A stretch of 64,000 nt of DNA, from NCBI RefSeq assembly GCF_024763615.1, contig NC_077224.1:50168712-50232711 (forward strand), in the 5' to 3' direction. The notes below the pieces were generated by a model. It was not told where the DNA came from. It saw only the letters and a list, made by a program, of their open reading frames with translations, and did no database searches. This stretch comes from Phlebotomus papatasi (lineage: Eukaryota; Arthropoda; Insecta; Diptera; Psychodidae). The translations under genes were made by a program, and so were the position numbers. Of the stretch, positions 10,160-22,318 are shown one piece after another (positions within the stretch are counted from its first letter, which is position 1; every line of letters begins with the position of its first letter).

Positions 10160-11650
10160 AATTGGAGGTGCTTTATCGATTCATTACCGATTTTATTGAT
10201 GCAGCCAGAGGTTAGAAATTTCTAGACCTTTCCAAAAAATCCAAATTTAACCAAAGCGGTTGAAATATACGATCTCTATACTGAATAAACTTTGATCTTT
10301 AAAAATCTTGATCTTCAAATTCAAGATGCAGAGTTTTAGGTTAAAGTATGTTTGAACAAAATGTTCACCTGTAGAGGGATTCTGTAACAATGTGACTATA
10401 TCATGCGACGAAGTTAAAAATTGTTATATGGTAAATTCGAAAAAGATAATCAAAAATCAGATTCATATAAGATTAATAAAAGCTTCATAAAGGTCCTAGC
10501 AATGCCCAACCTAACTGGGCTTTAGTGTTATAATGTTCCCGAATTTACCATGAAAATTTGTCATGTCGTCAGTTGGATCAGCAATTGTCGTAACTTCCTC
10601 ATCGCGATCAAAAAAAAAAGTTGTAGAAAGAAATTCTTTACAAAAATTACTTGTATTCGACAGTCATTAACGATTTACCATCAAACTCTTAAACTAAAAG
10701 CTTATTTAAAAATGATACCAAATAACTAAATTGTACTTTATGTAAATCACTTCCTTGCAATACTTGTAATGCAGACCCCTGAGCCCAACTACACCTTGTA
10801 ATTAATCCTTCTTCTCGACGAGCCGGCGATTTAACGAAAGACTGAAGCAAGTATAGATAGAGTTCCAATGAAATTTCAAAGGATGAAATTTTCAATTAAT
10901 TACATAAAAGGAAATTGTGTATGATAAATAAAGCGAAATATTATTTTATCATCACCCGGCGCACGTTAATTTGTTTTCCTTACTCTTATCTTGAAGCATG
11001 TGTACGATAGTCGTTGTTGTCTAGCATTAACACAACTTTCAATAATTAATCGTGACAATCCGATGCAATATCTGAGGCAAACACCCCAAAACATACCACA
11101 TCCCTAAAGAATCCTCCAAAAGCGTTTGAGACAAGAGCCCCATTCAAGATTCTCTCTCAATATTCACACACCCTCTTTTCAATCTTCCCAGACGGAAGAA
11201 CAGGAAATGAATTTCGCGCTAGAGAAACCTCAGTACTTCCGTCATAAAACCATGATCCAAGCCACAGTATTACAAAATCAACAATTTCCACCCACAGCAT
11301 CAATTAATTTTTTTGCACTTACCTGCAAACCCCTTAGACCTCATTCTCTCCGCAATCTAAGAACAACCTAAGCAATGCCGAACAATATATGCTATATACG
11401 TATAATTGAATTAGGAAATGAATAAATAATTTTTAATCAATTTGCAACTTAATATAAGCTCTTTACTCTATTAATTTTTGTTCATAAGAAAAATTAAAAA
11501 GAAGAAAATCGAAATCTTAATCTTTAAGATTGTCTATTTATTATTTAAAATCGAGTTCTAGAATTCCTTTTCGGAAAAATAACATACAAAATTGCCTGTT
11601 TTACTGATTGCCTGATAAACATAGTAAAGGACAAATGGTATATTGTCAAA
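10160..11650. other. No gene recognised
   Basis: AT-rich DNA. Open frames at 10689-10895 (minus) and 11126-11371 (plus) show no motif or splice context. I found no clear transposon ends. Confidence 0.35.
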
Positions 11651-11656
11651 ATTTTC

Positions 11657-11790
11657 GTTATCAATCGTGTCGAGGCTTAAAATATTAAAATTGTCTTGCT
11701 CAAAAACGGGCCATGTCAAAGGCAAGCGGACTTGCAATCATCAAATCCCCTACTTCGCATGAGGCAGGGGATTACAGGGCTAAAATTGAG
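11657..11790 (-). repeat. Repeat N, copy 1 (SINE-like)
   Basis: It shares TCGTGTCGAGGCTTAAAATA, then a CAAAAACGGG and a GGCCATGT box, with 50605-50735. The GC content is higher than its surroundings. An interspersed retroposon is likely, but no tRNA boxes are clear. Confidence 0.4.
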
Positions 11791-11799
11791 TGTCGAAAA

Positions 11800-12410
11800 T
11801 TTACGTTAATAAATTAAATCTGTTTTCTTAATTTTTTTTTTGTAAGTTCCAATACATTTTTAAATAATTAGATCCTGAGAAGGTCGATGGGGTATAACAT
11901 CTAGGATAACTTTTAAGCCAAATGAACCTCAGTGCTTTTAGACAGATGATCCCACTCGCTTTTAAGGTAAATAAGAAATATTCCTTATAGTCGTCGTTTT
12001 TATTTGTTGTTGATCAAATTTTAAGGGATCAAACCTAAACAGACTCAGCTAAAGATTTGCAAGAATATTTTTTAGCCTCATAAAGAAAATTGGCAAAACG
12101 GTCCAACGGGTCCAACTTTTCGTCACGAATGGGACCTATACCATCGCATAAGTATTGGCAAAGATAATAACTTTTGCTCCGGGGTCAACCACAAAAGTAT
12201 GTAAGAAAAGCACAAGAGCACAAGTGATGTGATAATGCTTAGGAAATGGACTGAGTTATTTTAGAAAACACTTTTTTTTGCAAAAATGGTTCATTCTCTG
12301 GAAGATTTTAATAAACCAAACCATCGCCCTATCTTCCCTTTTTTCTGGAATGTTCCAGATTGTCTTTCTAAATCCTAAAATATTCTTCGAATTTATGAAA
12401 GGATTGCATG
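11800..12410. other. No gene recognised
   Basis: AT-rich sequence with no feature I can support. Confidence 0.35.
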
Positions 12411-12632
12411 TAGGGTAAGATGGGATAACTTCGAATCATGTCTAATTTGGAACTGCGTTATTTCCTAACAGTTTTAAATGGCAAAAGGAAAAAAAAAACA
12501 ACGAAGAAAATCTTTCGAGTGTAAAGTTTTATGCTTCTTCGTGGTTTTCCATTTCTCTTTGAACATCTGCAACAGTGACAAAATCTCAAAATTCCAAAAT
12601 AAACATGATTCCGAATTACCCCATATTACCCA
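12411..12632. mobile_element. TA-target element, decayed copy of the 22.7-kb family
   Basis: It starts TAGGGTAAGATGGGATAAC and ends near CCATATTACCCA. The interior (TAATTTGGAACTG; CAAAATCTCAAAATTCC) aligns with the intact element at 22684-22903. The right terminal TA is lost. Two open frames through the middle on opposite strands are by-products of the hairpin structure. Confidence 0.65.
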
Positions 12633-12639
12633 AGAGAGG

Positions 12640-13265
12640 TGTTTTTTATCTAGAAATAACCTTCTCGAAAATACAGTCCGAAGATCGAAAGTCCTAAAAG
12701 ATATCCGAAGACATTCCTGAACTTTTTTTTTCAAAGTTACTTGATAACCTTATATTTTCCGACTCTACGAACTTTGGCAAAACTAGCTCTTTTTTGAAGA
12801 AGAATATTTTTGTAAAGTAAGAAGTTGTCACAGGTAATAGTTTTCGTATTATTAGAGGATTTTTTTAGGATTGATGAGAAGAATCTGGAAAATTATAAAA
12901 GAAATGTACACATAGCGATATACTTTCTTTTAGAAAAATGTTCCCTGAGTCTTGCTCTAGAAATCATTCTTTGGCATCAGTAACTCCCAATGTTTTATTG
13001 AGAAAAACAAGCAAGTTTTTTAAAATAATTCTACCCTTTTATTAACATAATCTTAGTCAATTCACTTTTAATGAATAATATAGAGAGTTTCCGGGCTTCG
13101 TATTACATTCTACGGTTCCCTTACATAAACAGGATGAAGACTTGGTAAGATAGGTTCTTTGAATGGGACAACAATGGGCGTCCTATTAAGGCGGATTAAT
13201 TGTCCAAAATTACAAGCAAGGTGTCCATAATTAGAGTAAAATTTATCTCAACATATCAAATCATT
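12640..13265. other. No gene recognised
   Basis: AT-rich DNA. CCTTACATAAACAGGATGAAGA near 13119-13140 resembles a stretch at about 52980-53000 inside the 52.6-kb element, in the other orientation, so an old relative of that element may lie at about 12780-13200. Confidence 0.35.
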
Positions 13266-13269
13266 TTTA

Positions 13270-13500
13270 AACGTATTGTTGCATCATCTCACTCCTCTTA
13301 CAACTAAATAGTGGATTAGGAGAGAGCTACCGGGTCATAAGGAGAGGCTATGGGTGTGCGCCTATGGTTACCTCGAGTTCATGAGGGGAGGGTTGAGTCA
13401 TTCTCTGGCCAAACCCTGTCGAGAGCACTTGGACATGGCCGGTAACTGCGCCATAAAGCCGCTTTATAGGGAATTTCGTTGATGCAACTCGTATTGCATC
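13270..13500. repeat. GC-richer block, possible retroposon
   Basis: Composition jumps at about 13310-13500 (GGTTACCTCGAGTTCATGAG; GAGAGCACTTGGACATGGCC). A small palindrome GATGCAACTCGTATTGCATC closes it. Similar GTATTG-TGCATCA strings flank it imperfectly. The shift suggests an insertion, but no family is recognised. Confidence 0.35.
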
Positions 13501-13511
13501 AGTATTAAGAC

Positions 13512-13789
13512 CAAGCATGTGGCAAGTTATTTTTTTATATGGAGCTATTTGAAGCCAATTCCTAGATTGATCTCGGACTCAGCTCACAGTCCTCCGAGGA
13601 AAAAATGTATTTAAACAAAAATTTAGTATATTTATCCCTCCATACGGAAAGGTATCTTATAATACGGAAAAACTTCTCACTTTTTAGATATTTAGCTTAA
13701 CGGTCACGAGTGTAAAAAAATTCCCATATAAATTTTAATCGAAATATGAGAAAATGGCTTCAAATTTTAAGCAACTTGCCAGAGGCGTG
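13512..13789. mobile_element. hAT-like MITE, copy 1
   Basis: An 8-bp duplication ATTAAGAC flanks it (13504-13511, 13790-13797). The ends are CAAGCATGTGGCAAGTT and the complement of AACTTGCCAGAGGCGTG. The interior contains AAGCCAATTCCTAGATTGAT and CCATACGGAAAGGTATC, shared in the opposite orientation with the copy at 31933-32211. An 8-bp duplication and CA...TG ends fit the hAT superfamily. No transposase remains. Confidence 0.85.
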
Positions 13790-13799
13790 ATTAAGACTA

Positions 13800-14990
13800 A
13801 CTTCAGTAAAAACAAAGACGATAAAATCACTTGCCAAGTTTCTAAACAACCCTCCTGAAAAGAGAGTAACAAAAAATGCAATTTGTATTGAAAATATTGC
13901 CCTTACAACTTAGGACATTGATGCTTATACACACCCCGTCCAAAATTATGTGCACTTCCCCTAATTCTCGATTGTTTGAAAAAGCGATTAGTCTATTTGG
14001 CAACTACCAGATGGAGCAGGAAAATGAAAATATAAAAATGCATATTTAAACCTCAAGTCATAAATCGACTTTGAGCTGTATTTCATTAAAATTGATTAAA
14101 TCGAAAAATAAAATGTAAAACCCGTAAAATTTCAAAAGGACAATGTTAAATCTTTAAGGACGAAAGGAAAACCTCTGTTCCAAAAATGTAAACTATTTTT
14201 TTCGGAATATTTAGAGGACAAAATAACTTTCTACAGTCAAATTTTTTTTTCGTTTTTGAGACATCGGTGTCCCATTTGTTTTAAAGGGTTAATTTCTAAA
14301 AGGACTGACAGTAATTTTTGACTTCGGTCTAAGGAATTTTTAAATCACCTATCAAAACCTATAAAATGGGCCTAGTCTCATCTCTGGCAAAAGGTTGGAC
14401 CAGCTCCCATCTTGCCGATTGATCTTGAGAAGCAAAGATTTATACCAAAGTGTCATACCCTTAGGACTTCTGATCATCAATTAGAGGTCCTTTGCATAAA
14501 TTTTATTTACTTAATCCTTTAATACAAAGTTTTCCAGGCTATATTCTTGAGGATCATCCTGAGTCTGTTTGGGTCCTATTGGCCTCAATACAATGTGAGG
14601 AATTTTTATCAATATTTGGTTTATAAGAAAAATATTTACGAAATATGTACAGCTGACATAATACCGTACTTGAAGATTAATAAAGTAATATAGAAAAGAA
14701 TATGTACTTGAGGTTATTAGTGAGCACAAAGAGTTAATTTGAAAAATAATACTTGTACATGGAAGCAGAAGAATACATCTCTGATCAAATTTGAATTGCA
14801 AGCAACAAAGTGTTACTATACATCACTCTAAAGTAGTTTGTGAATCAAGAATCAATGTCTCAGAATCATGTGATGCATCAACGTAGTTAAGAATTTCATT
14901 TTTCTACACTCTCAACTCCATTCAGCTATTCTGTTCATGGAAACTCTGAGACATTTTCCGCCACTCTTCCTTCCCACCCAAATTTCTACC
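13800..14990. other. No gene recognised
   Basis: AT-rich DNA. An open frame at 14511-14801 (minus) is hydrophobic by composition but has no motif. Confidence 0.35.
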
Positions 14991-14999
14991 ACCCACTCT

Positions 15000-15730
15000 G
15001 GCCAATGCGGCGAGTCGTCTGCTCCATAGAAAAGCCCTCGAGGGTCTGGAAATGTTGGTACTGTGGAACAGCAGCCCGCGCACGGTGGGCATTGTTGGCA
15101 TGGAACGAGGAAAGACTAATTATTTTCTCTTAATTAGATTCGAGGCCATAGAGGCGGCCTCAATGGACGAGGGAAACAAAAGGAGAATAAACTAAACGAG
15201 TTTTATTAATTGGCTCTTGTCGGGCAGCGTGCACTTTTTTCCTCCCTCATTCAATCTGACCCCCTCTTTGGCCCATTCTCTTGGTCCAGCAATTGAAAAT
15301 CCTGATCCTAGGGGAGATTTTCGCCGCGAGTAGAAAAAGTGATGTGTGCGGAGAGTCCTGAAAGCAATCCTCACTGCATTCTGGGATTCTCTCCCAAGAA
15401 GGCGGCAAGTGGTTGGAAATCCTGTAAAGCTGGAATGAGATTGTAAAAGGTGTTTTGGTGTCTTGAGCACAAATGCATCGCATCCCCAAAAAATTGGTAG
15501 ATGGGGGATGTTGTTGCACAAATGTAACAACATTTACCACATTTTCATCGTTTTACGACTGCACACAACATCCCAAGGAAACCTGCAACATCTTCACAAG
15601 AGGCATTGTACAACGACATCTTCTCACGCCACGCTGGAGGACCATGTTTTCCAACTTCTTATGGCTGGTGCAAGTGGAAAAAGCATAAGGGAACTCCCCA
15701 GAAAGACAACAAGAATTCGATGACAATGGC
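15000..15730. other. GC-richer, apparently single-copy block
   Basis: It stands out from the surroundings in composition and contains TTAATTAGATTCGAGGCC and several TAATTA/ATTAAT sites. Open frames on both strands (15192-15533, 15247-15540, 15463-15723) overlap and have no recognisable motif. It is a candidate conserved non-coding block, by inference only. Confidence 0.35.
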
Positions 15731-15739
15731 CAAGGACTA

Positions 15740-16120
15740 AAAACATCATGAGAAACATGTAAGAAGATGCTAACAATTCATTCTCTACTCTATTGAGACG
15801 AGCAACAATAAATTTTATACCTCAAACTCCTCAAGTCCCAAATTCACACAAAATGCTCATGTCTCGGGGATGAAAGTGCATCTAAAGTATTCATTGTGGG
15901 ATAAGAGGGATCATGCCATTGGAGTACACAGTTCTGGTTAAAAATTAAATCCCCACGTTAGTACAAATCCTCAAATGAGGTATGCAAATAATATATATTC
16001 TTCAAGAATAAGATATTTTTTCTCCTTTTGTGAAGTCTATATTACAATAATTTATTTCATAAAATTTATTAATAAATTCCTTTTAACGATACGCTTCGTA
16101 AAATACTATAATTCTCTTTC
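15740..16120. other. No gene recognised
   Basis: AT-rich sequence without a feature I can name. Confidence 0.35.
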
Positions 16121-16125
16121 AAGAA

Positions 16126-16719
16126 TAGGGGAGACTGGGGCAAAGCTTGTCAAAACGCATATTTAATTCTTTCACGAGCTCTGAGAAAACTTAAACGTTT
16201 TATAATGAGCATATTCTTATAGGAAATTTACTGCTCTACAACATTGCAGAGGACTATTTTCTTCTATCTCGAAAGAAATGTGATTTTCGAATCATTTTCT
16301 AAAAGTCGATTTTGTGGAGATTCTCAAAATTGCTGGGGCAAATTTTGTCAGTCTTCGGATAATTTGTGAGGTTTTACTCTAGCAAACGTTAAAAATATCA
16401 AATATACATATTTTTATAGGAAATTTATTCCTCGATAACTTTGTCGAACATAATTTTTCTCTATCTTAACGAGAAATGTGCTTAAATTGAGCTAATCGGT
16501 ATTGATATTTTCTGTAAGCCAAATATTCCAAAAATAGGGCTCAAAATTTCATTATTTTTTATTTTACATAATCCTTCCTCGAATCCCTTGAAACTTTGTA
16601 AGTTTAAGAAGGTTCATGAAGGCTATCTATAATAAATTTCAAGCCTCAGTCTCTTTTATTTTAGAAAATAGTGAATTTTGAAATTTTCGTTTTAACAAAT
16701 TTTGCCCCAGTCTCCCCTA
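16126..16719. mobile_element. TA-target element, word GGGGCAAATTTTGTC
   Basis: The ends are TAGGGGAGACTGGGGCAAA and TTTGCCCCAGTCTCCCCTA. The word TGGGGCAAA-TTTGTC recurs internally at about 16332-16350. Between words lie two diverged copies of one module: AGGAAATTTACTGCTC at 16220 and AGGAAATTTATTCCTCG at 16420, each followed by a TTTTC-TCTATCT-GAAATGTG stretch. The plan is word, module, word, module, then the word reversed. 594 bp, non-coding. Confidence 0.8.
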
Positions 16720-16724
16720 CTTCC

Positions 16725-17510
16725 ACTCCAATTTCACTTAAAAATATTTAAGTAGTTTTCTTCATAATCGAATGTTTTATAAGGATTTTATTTTACTCAT
16801 ACGCTACTTTTATTAATCCTGCCAGGTACTAAAGTTGCAGTGCAAAAAATTACTCACAAATTTACCCTATAATTTTAAGAATGTAATTTAACCTAGGTAC
16901 AAATGAAATTTGTGATCAGTTTTGTTGCACGCATTTATTGATTCTATGTCTTTCATACCCCATATCTCCGAAGAATAATTTTAGGTCCAGGCAATTTCAG
17001 GTTACGATAATTAATTCAGGTAATTTTAGAAGTTGTGGACAGAATAAATTTTTGTCTTTGTTTACTCAATATTTAATAAAGGCTTAGTGTGACATTAAGA
17101 TCATGTCATATAACATGCACTTTAATAATTTTTACAGTTGAGGTTCGAATTCCTGTTCACTATGACTGAAGTGCTGAATTTCGAATTCCGAAAAGGGCCA
17201 ACAAAAGTAAAAGAAAGTCCACTAAAATAGTGGTCAATTTCGATATAGTGTTGCATGAATGCTACAGGTCCCACACCAGAACATGCTGGAGCACCCTTCG
17301 CTACCCTTCCGGGATTGAGCCACATTACCCATTCCAAGAAGGCCACGAATCCAGCGTCTTCTTCGTTACATTGAAGAAGATCGACTAAAGAGCAGCCGAT
17401 TCAATTGTGCCTTCGGAGTAACTCATCGAGCACTCACAACTCTAACTAACGGAACTATAGCGATATCGTTACTTGATGTATAAAAGGATAGCCGACGGTG
17501 GTGTAACTGA
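16725..17510. other. No gene recognised; GC-richer from 17200
   Basis: AT-rich up to about 17150, then a GC-richer stretch (17230-17470) with a 74-codon minus-strand open frame lacking motifs. It could be an old insertion; no ends are visible. Confidence 0.3.
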
Positions 17511-17515
17511 GCTAG

Positions 17516-17880
17516 GTTTTTCAGGACAATCTGTCCTTTCGGTGAGCGTCGGAATTTGTTGATCAAATCCTATGAATCAAACACACAATTTCACCAGAGC
17601 TTTCGACACTTATCGTGTCTTCCTCAGTGGTTCTTAGTTGTTCTTTTCTTTAGGATTTTTGTCACTAATTCTTCTACTTTCTTATGCATCAGTTTTGAAT
17701 TTGGTTAGAAGCTAATTTTCTTCTTTCTTTTATACACCAGTCCGTTCGCTGTGTGACAAGTGTCGATAAGTGACGATAAATGTCGAAGGCTCTGGTAAAA
17801 TTGAGTGTGATTCATAGGATTTGATTAACAAATTCCGACGCTCACCGGAAGAACAGATTGTACTGAAAAACCTATCGTTG
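17516..17880. mobile_element. Hairpin retroposon-like element with hammerhead-like motif
   Basis: Long inverted arms: the left arm, about 17516-17622, contains GAATTTGTTGATCAAATCCT and the right arm, about 17771-17880, contains its near-complement AGGATTTGATTAACAAATTC. Both reach TTTTTCAG or CTGAAAAA outer ends. On the minus strand of the left arm lie CTGAGGA, A, GACAC, a 5-nt loop, GTGTC and GAAA (17601-17627). This is the same architecture as at 753-781 and 27611-27639. No target duplication is evident. Confidence 0.6.
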
Positions 17881-17889
17881 CTTGAAGTT

Positions 17890-18370
17890 ATCCGCCGTTA
17901 TAAGCACCCCTCAAGTCACCACCCCAGCTAAACAGTGATTGGTAGCGTTGGCTTAGAAGAGTCTTAGTCATCTTAGTCACTGTCAGGGTACAGTGGGGTG
18001 GAGTTGAGATGGATGAGACCCATGGCTAGAATGATTTCGATATTACATACAATATACTAAAATTTCATTTAAATTGCTTCATAAACTTCGAAAATACAGT
18101 CCGATCAGGACATTTCTAGTTATAGCTCATATTAGGGAACATCAAGGGAGAAGTGCGATCCATTGTTGGAAAAGTCTCGACCACAGCTTACGTCACACTA
18201 AAATTTAAAGAGAAAATGTAATCTAGTTTTCAACGTATTTAATATCGAATTTTCGAAAATCGTTTTTCGAATAATTAGACCTTCGATTAAATCGTGTGAA
18301 GTCTGAAAAGTTGTAGTATATCACGAGAGTTTTCCAAATAAAATTTTTGTTTCAAATTCTGAGGATTAGA
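17890..18370. other. No gene recognised
   Basis: Mixed sequence. No open frame or repeat boundary I can support. Confidence 0.3.
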
Positions 18371-18379
18371 ACCGGTGAT

Positions 18380-18800
18380 ATGGCCTTTCGAAAATTCAAT
18401 TTTTGACTCGTTATAGCTCGTGTCAGGGGGCTTAGAGGGGCTTAAATTTTTTAATCAAAAGCTGGGAGCATGGTAAGGAACCTCCGCGCGTATTTATAGG
18501 GCTAATATTTAGAATTAAATCGGTGCTCCTGGACAATCCCTTGGGATTGACTAATCCTTCCACCACGAGGCTTTTCGACTCGATATCAAAAGCTCATTGG
18601 CCCAGCTATAACGCACTAAAATTTGAGATCGATCGATGCCATTGAGGGCTGAGTTATTGAGAAAACAAAATTTAGGAGTGTTTCATAATGGCGGAAGGGG
18701 GTGGATATGACATCACCTACTTCTAGCCACCCATCGACATGTAACGTTTACCGAACACCGCTTGTTGATATCTCTTCATGTTCTCTCTCCAGAAGTGGTT
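18380..18800. repeat. Old repeat related to 21.9-22.1 kb
   Basis: It contains TTATAGCTCGTGTCAGGGG and GATCGATCGATGCCATTGAG followed by a GAGAAAAC box. A similar order (CAGCTCGATCGGTGCCATAG, then CCGAGAAAAC) is found near 22062-22105. It is an unclassified interspersed repeat leading into the GACGG array. Confidence 0.35.
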
Positions 18801-18809
18801 ATACGACGG

Positions 18810-19219
18810 ACGGATGGAACGGACGGGACAGACAGAACGGACGGGATGGACGGGACGGACGGAACGGACGAAATGGACGGGACGGACGGACGACCATGAA
18901 AATCGATTTTTAGCGCATATGATATTCGTGATCTATGAGTGAGAAAGCGTGTAAATCCAAAATGTGGGCACGATCTGACGAGGTCGGATTTCATCTCGGA
19001 CTACAAAAGCTGAGATTGTAAAGAATCTCAGCTAATTACAGTTCGGCTTGGTCATAGACGGACGGACGGACGGAGCGTCCACTGTAATCAACTTTTACCG
19101 ATTCCGATTTTCGTTATCTATGAATATCAAAACGTGTAAATCCAAAATTTGGACCCGATCGGACAAAGCCGGATTTCACCTTGGACCACCTAAGCTGAGA
19201 TTTTAAACAAATCTCAGCT
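18810..19219. repeat. Tandem pair: GACGG array plus hairpin unit, about 185-bp period
   Basis: Unit 1 has a long GACGG/GGACGGGACG array (18810-18893), then about 110 bp, then the hairpin AGCTGAGATT...AATCTCAGCT (19008-19033). Unit 2 has a short GACGGACGGACGG array (about 19055-19072), then a similar stretch (GTGTAAATCCAAAATTTGG; CGGATTTCACC) and the same hairpin with a different loop (19193-19219). The 70- to 72-codon frames across the array are low-complexity artefacts. Confidence 0.7.
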
Positions 19220-19224
19220 AAAAC

Positions 19225-21380
19225 TATTAGAAAAAATACTGCGGAAAGGGTAAGTAAATAATTTATTAATGAAATCAGGTGAACTGATATATAAAAATAA
19301 AATCGGTTCTTAATTCGTTTGTTGATTTGTAATAAATGGCAGCGCTAGTGAATGTTTAAACAATTTTCGAGCATGATTATAAGGTTTAAATCTGCATTTT
19401 CTTTCAAGCCACCTCTTGCATTATTTTATCAAATCCTGTAATAAAACGAATTTTACTTAAAACAGTATATGAATATGTATTTTAAAATTCTTCAAAGCAT
19501 TTTTTTATTAATACTTGCTATTAATAAAGATCGTTTATGAATTTAATGAACGTTTATGAATTTAATGTACCTAGCGGACCTAGCTCAATGAGTTTCAGCT
19601 TTTTGTTAACATGATTTGATGGAATTGATACCATATTTCCAGGATCCTGTAACCAGAATATTCAGAAGGTAAAGAGTTCGCATTCTCAAAAAATAACTAT
19701 TTCGTTTGGTAATTGGTCAGAAAAGAATCACTAACAGAACTACCATCACCAATGCAATATTAACTCCTTTTTATAAATTATAAGATATTGAACTAAGATT
19801 AGATCTTTCATAAACGACTACAAACACAAAAGTAGAGTAGAAGATTTAACAAATAATATTCCTATCTCTCCTTTTAATGAGAACATTTTGCTAAATATTG
19901 GCTAGCAATATTACAATTTACTTTATAACTCTTCGGACTCTTTGTATATGACAAATTTGAGTACCTTAATTTGCATTGCTCGAAAATTCGTACCGGAGCC
20001 ATTATCAAGATAAAAGCTTCCAACAATAGGAATAATAGCATTGAAATAGTGCGTCTCACCTACATTTTCTACCCTTTTCTTTGGTTTTCCGAGAACGAGT
20101 GTGTCAATGTGAATTTCCCGATGAGTAGAGCACTACCTCCCCTTCTTCCATTCGTCAGCCATCATACCCATTCCTTAGGGCACCCAAAAGCATTTTCCTA
20201 ATAGGGGCAGAAATTTTCATTTCAACTAATGTCCAATTACACTAATGTATAGGAGCATTTTCACATACTCTCGTCAAATTGAACTAATGTACATACGTCA
20301 TGCATTATAAATCTGTATGGGTGCGTGGGTGGTAGGAGCTAGAATCACACAGAGCTTGAGAGCTTTCATTGAAGTACCGGGAATGGTAAGGGGATGTCTA
20401 TAGAATGTGCTCCTGTTAATGGTTTTCACATACAAAAACACCAAGAGTTACTCCTCTCAGAGTGTGTCTGGTGCTTTCCGGAAAAGGTGCCAGGAGAGAT
20501 GAGATGCGAAGAGTGAGATGTGTGGCGGTCGGCGGTGCAGGAAGTATGACACTTAAACACCCTCTCAGCTGAATTGGGAACGGGGTTGAAGAATAACACT
20601 GAGTTTTCTACTTAGTTGCCTTTGAGGACTTTTAGTCAGGAGAGAATGAAAAGATTAACCAGATTTTGTTATTGACTGTACGATAAATCTGAAAACCCTT
20701 ATTTGTAAAGAAAATGCAATTCTATTTGCTATATTAGATGCAGAATTCTTATTAGTCAGAATTAAATTTTGCTTCGTTACTTAGTCGAAAATTTGGTTAA
20801 AATCATATATCTTTGAGTGTTAGCGTTCTCTTCTCAGATCATGGTAAACAACTGACGAACGACCGAAGAAAAACGGTTTTAAAAATATAAAATTATACAT
20901 TCGATCATCCCTATTCCTTTCGAAGTTAGGTAAGCATAAAATATTAAAGAATTATCCAGAAATTCCAAAGATATTAGTAATATAAAATTTGAGCAGTACA
21001 TAACTTTTAAATAAAGTGATATAATAAATTTTTAATAAACAAATAAACTGAAATATTCTTGGCAAATGTAAAATTAAAAAGTTGTGTGCCATCTTGGCAA
21101 ATGAAGTTGAGAAATTGATTCCAATTATTTGGGTTAATATATCCGAATATAATAAATTCTTTTCGCAAAAATTTATTAACGAGTGCCAAGAGTGCCAAAA
21201 GAATATAAATATTGCACTTATTAGAAATTTTTCAAAATCAAGATTGGGTTCATGTTAAATTCATCATTACCTTATAATTTCTAGAAAATTTTTTATGGTG
21301 TTAAAGAAACAAATCTCAAAAAATAAGAATTAATCTTGTCTTAGATCAGCGTATTATTATCTGAATAACTTAATATTAAC
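19225..21380. other. Long stretch without recognised features
   Basis: AT-rich sequence, with a GC-richer and possibly single-copy block at about 20040-20600. Open frames at 19874-20059, 19971-20201 and 21007-21198 have no motif. I saw no transposon ends. Confidence 0.35.
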
Positions 21381-21399
21381 TAACTTTGACCCGGTATAG

Positions 21400-21736
21400 T
21401 GGTTTAAATGGTGAGGGAGGGGGAGTGTAATGCATATGTGTACTTACAAGCGAGCTAGATGCCTGGTAGGCCCCGATATACTCATACTCTGATGGCTAAT
21501 GAACAAGGGATCTGGTTCTCCCAGAGAGGATTGGACGAGGGGCCCTAACAATTTCTCCCCATACAAGTTAGATTATTACGAAAAACCCGGATGGAGCCTA
21601 CGACGGGACGCACTTTACGATACCGAGCTATGCTACGTTTCTGGAATGAGCTGACGGAGAGTCACCAGGACTGGATAAGGTTAGTGCGAGAGGACAGGTC
21701 CCTTAAACGGACATTGCAGCCACCTAAGTAAATAAG
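21400..21736. mobile_element. GC-rich retroposon-like insert with 14-bp direct repeats
   Basis: The 14-bp string TTGACCCGGTATAG occurs immediately left (21386-21399) and right (21737-21750) of this GC-rich block. The right end, GCAGCCACCTAAGTAAATAAG, has a short A-rich tail. A 45-codon plus-strand frame ending in TAA before that tail includes RYRAMLRFWNELTESHQDW. It reads like a coding C-terminus but I cannot assign it. A 5'-truncated LINE or a SINE is most likely. Confidence 0.55.
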
Positions 21737-21759
21737 TTGACCCGGTATAGCTGAGATTA

Positions 21760-22318
21760 GAAGGACCCTAATTCTTTTGTTTGGTAGGTATAAAGTGCAG
21801 CTTGTATCAACTTAGAAAATATTCTTTTAAATAATATCGCCTCTAACGGTCTAGCGGTAGTTTCAAGAACTTCCTAAGTTAGAAGGAGATGTATCAGTTC
21901 AAGAGATTTTTCTAAAACATTCTCATTGATCCAATTCTTAACCGGAGCTAGAGCTATTTTCATATTTTATTGACCTCTTTCAGCTCGAATTATGTGAGTA
22001 AAAAACCTAAATTTTCTTTAATCGATAGCTCTAAGGCTGATTAATAAATATACCAAAACTTCAGCTCGATCGGTGCCATAGGAGCCGGACCACCGAGAAA
22101 ACCAATAACGAAAAGAGGTCTTGAGACGGGAAGTTCAATGCATTAAGTTGAAATCTTCACAAGATATAATAACCTTTGTCGAAAACCACAAGCTGATATC
22201 CATCTTAGTTCGGGAGTTATTAACCTCGAAAGAACTCGAATGTGGCAAACCGAGGGAACCAGAACCGTTCTTCGAGTCACAATCATGTTTTTTGACTCGA
22301 AAATAAATGTTTCCGAAT
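21760..22318. other. Degenerate repeat, no gene
   Basis: It includes the CAGCTCGATCGGTGCCATAG box shared with 18.6 kb. Otherwise nothing is recognised. Confidence 0.35.

Noticed and set aside
15192..15723. Overlapping frames of 86-113 codons on both strands
   Set aside because: Three frames in two directions over the same DNA with no domain; more likely GC-richer non-coding sequence.
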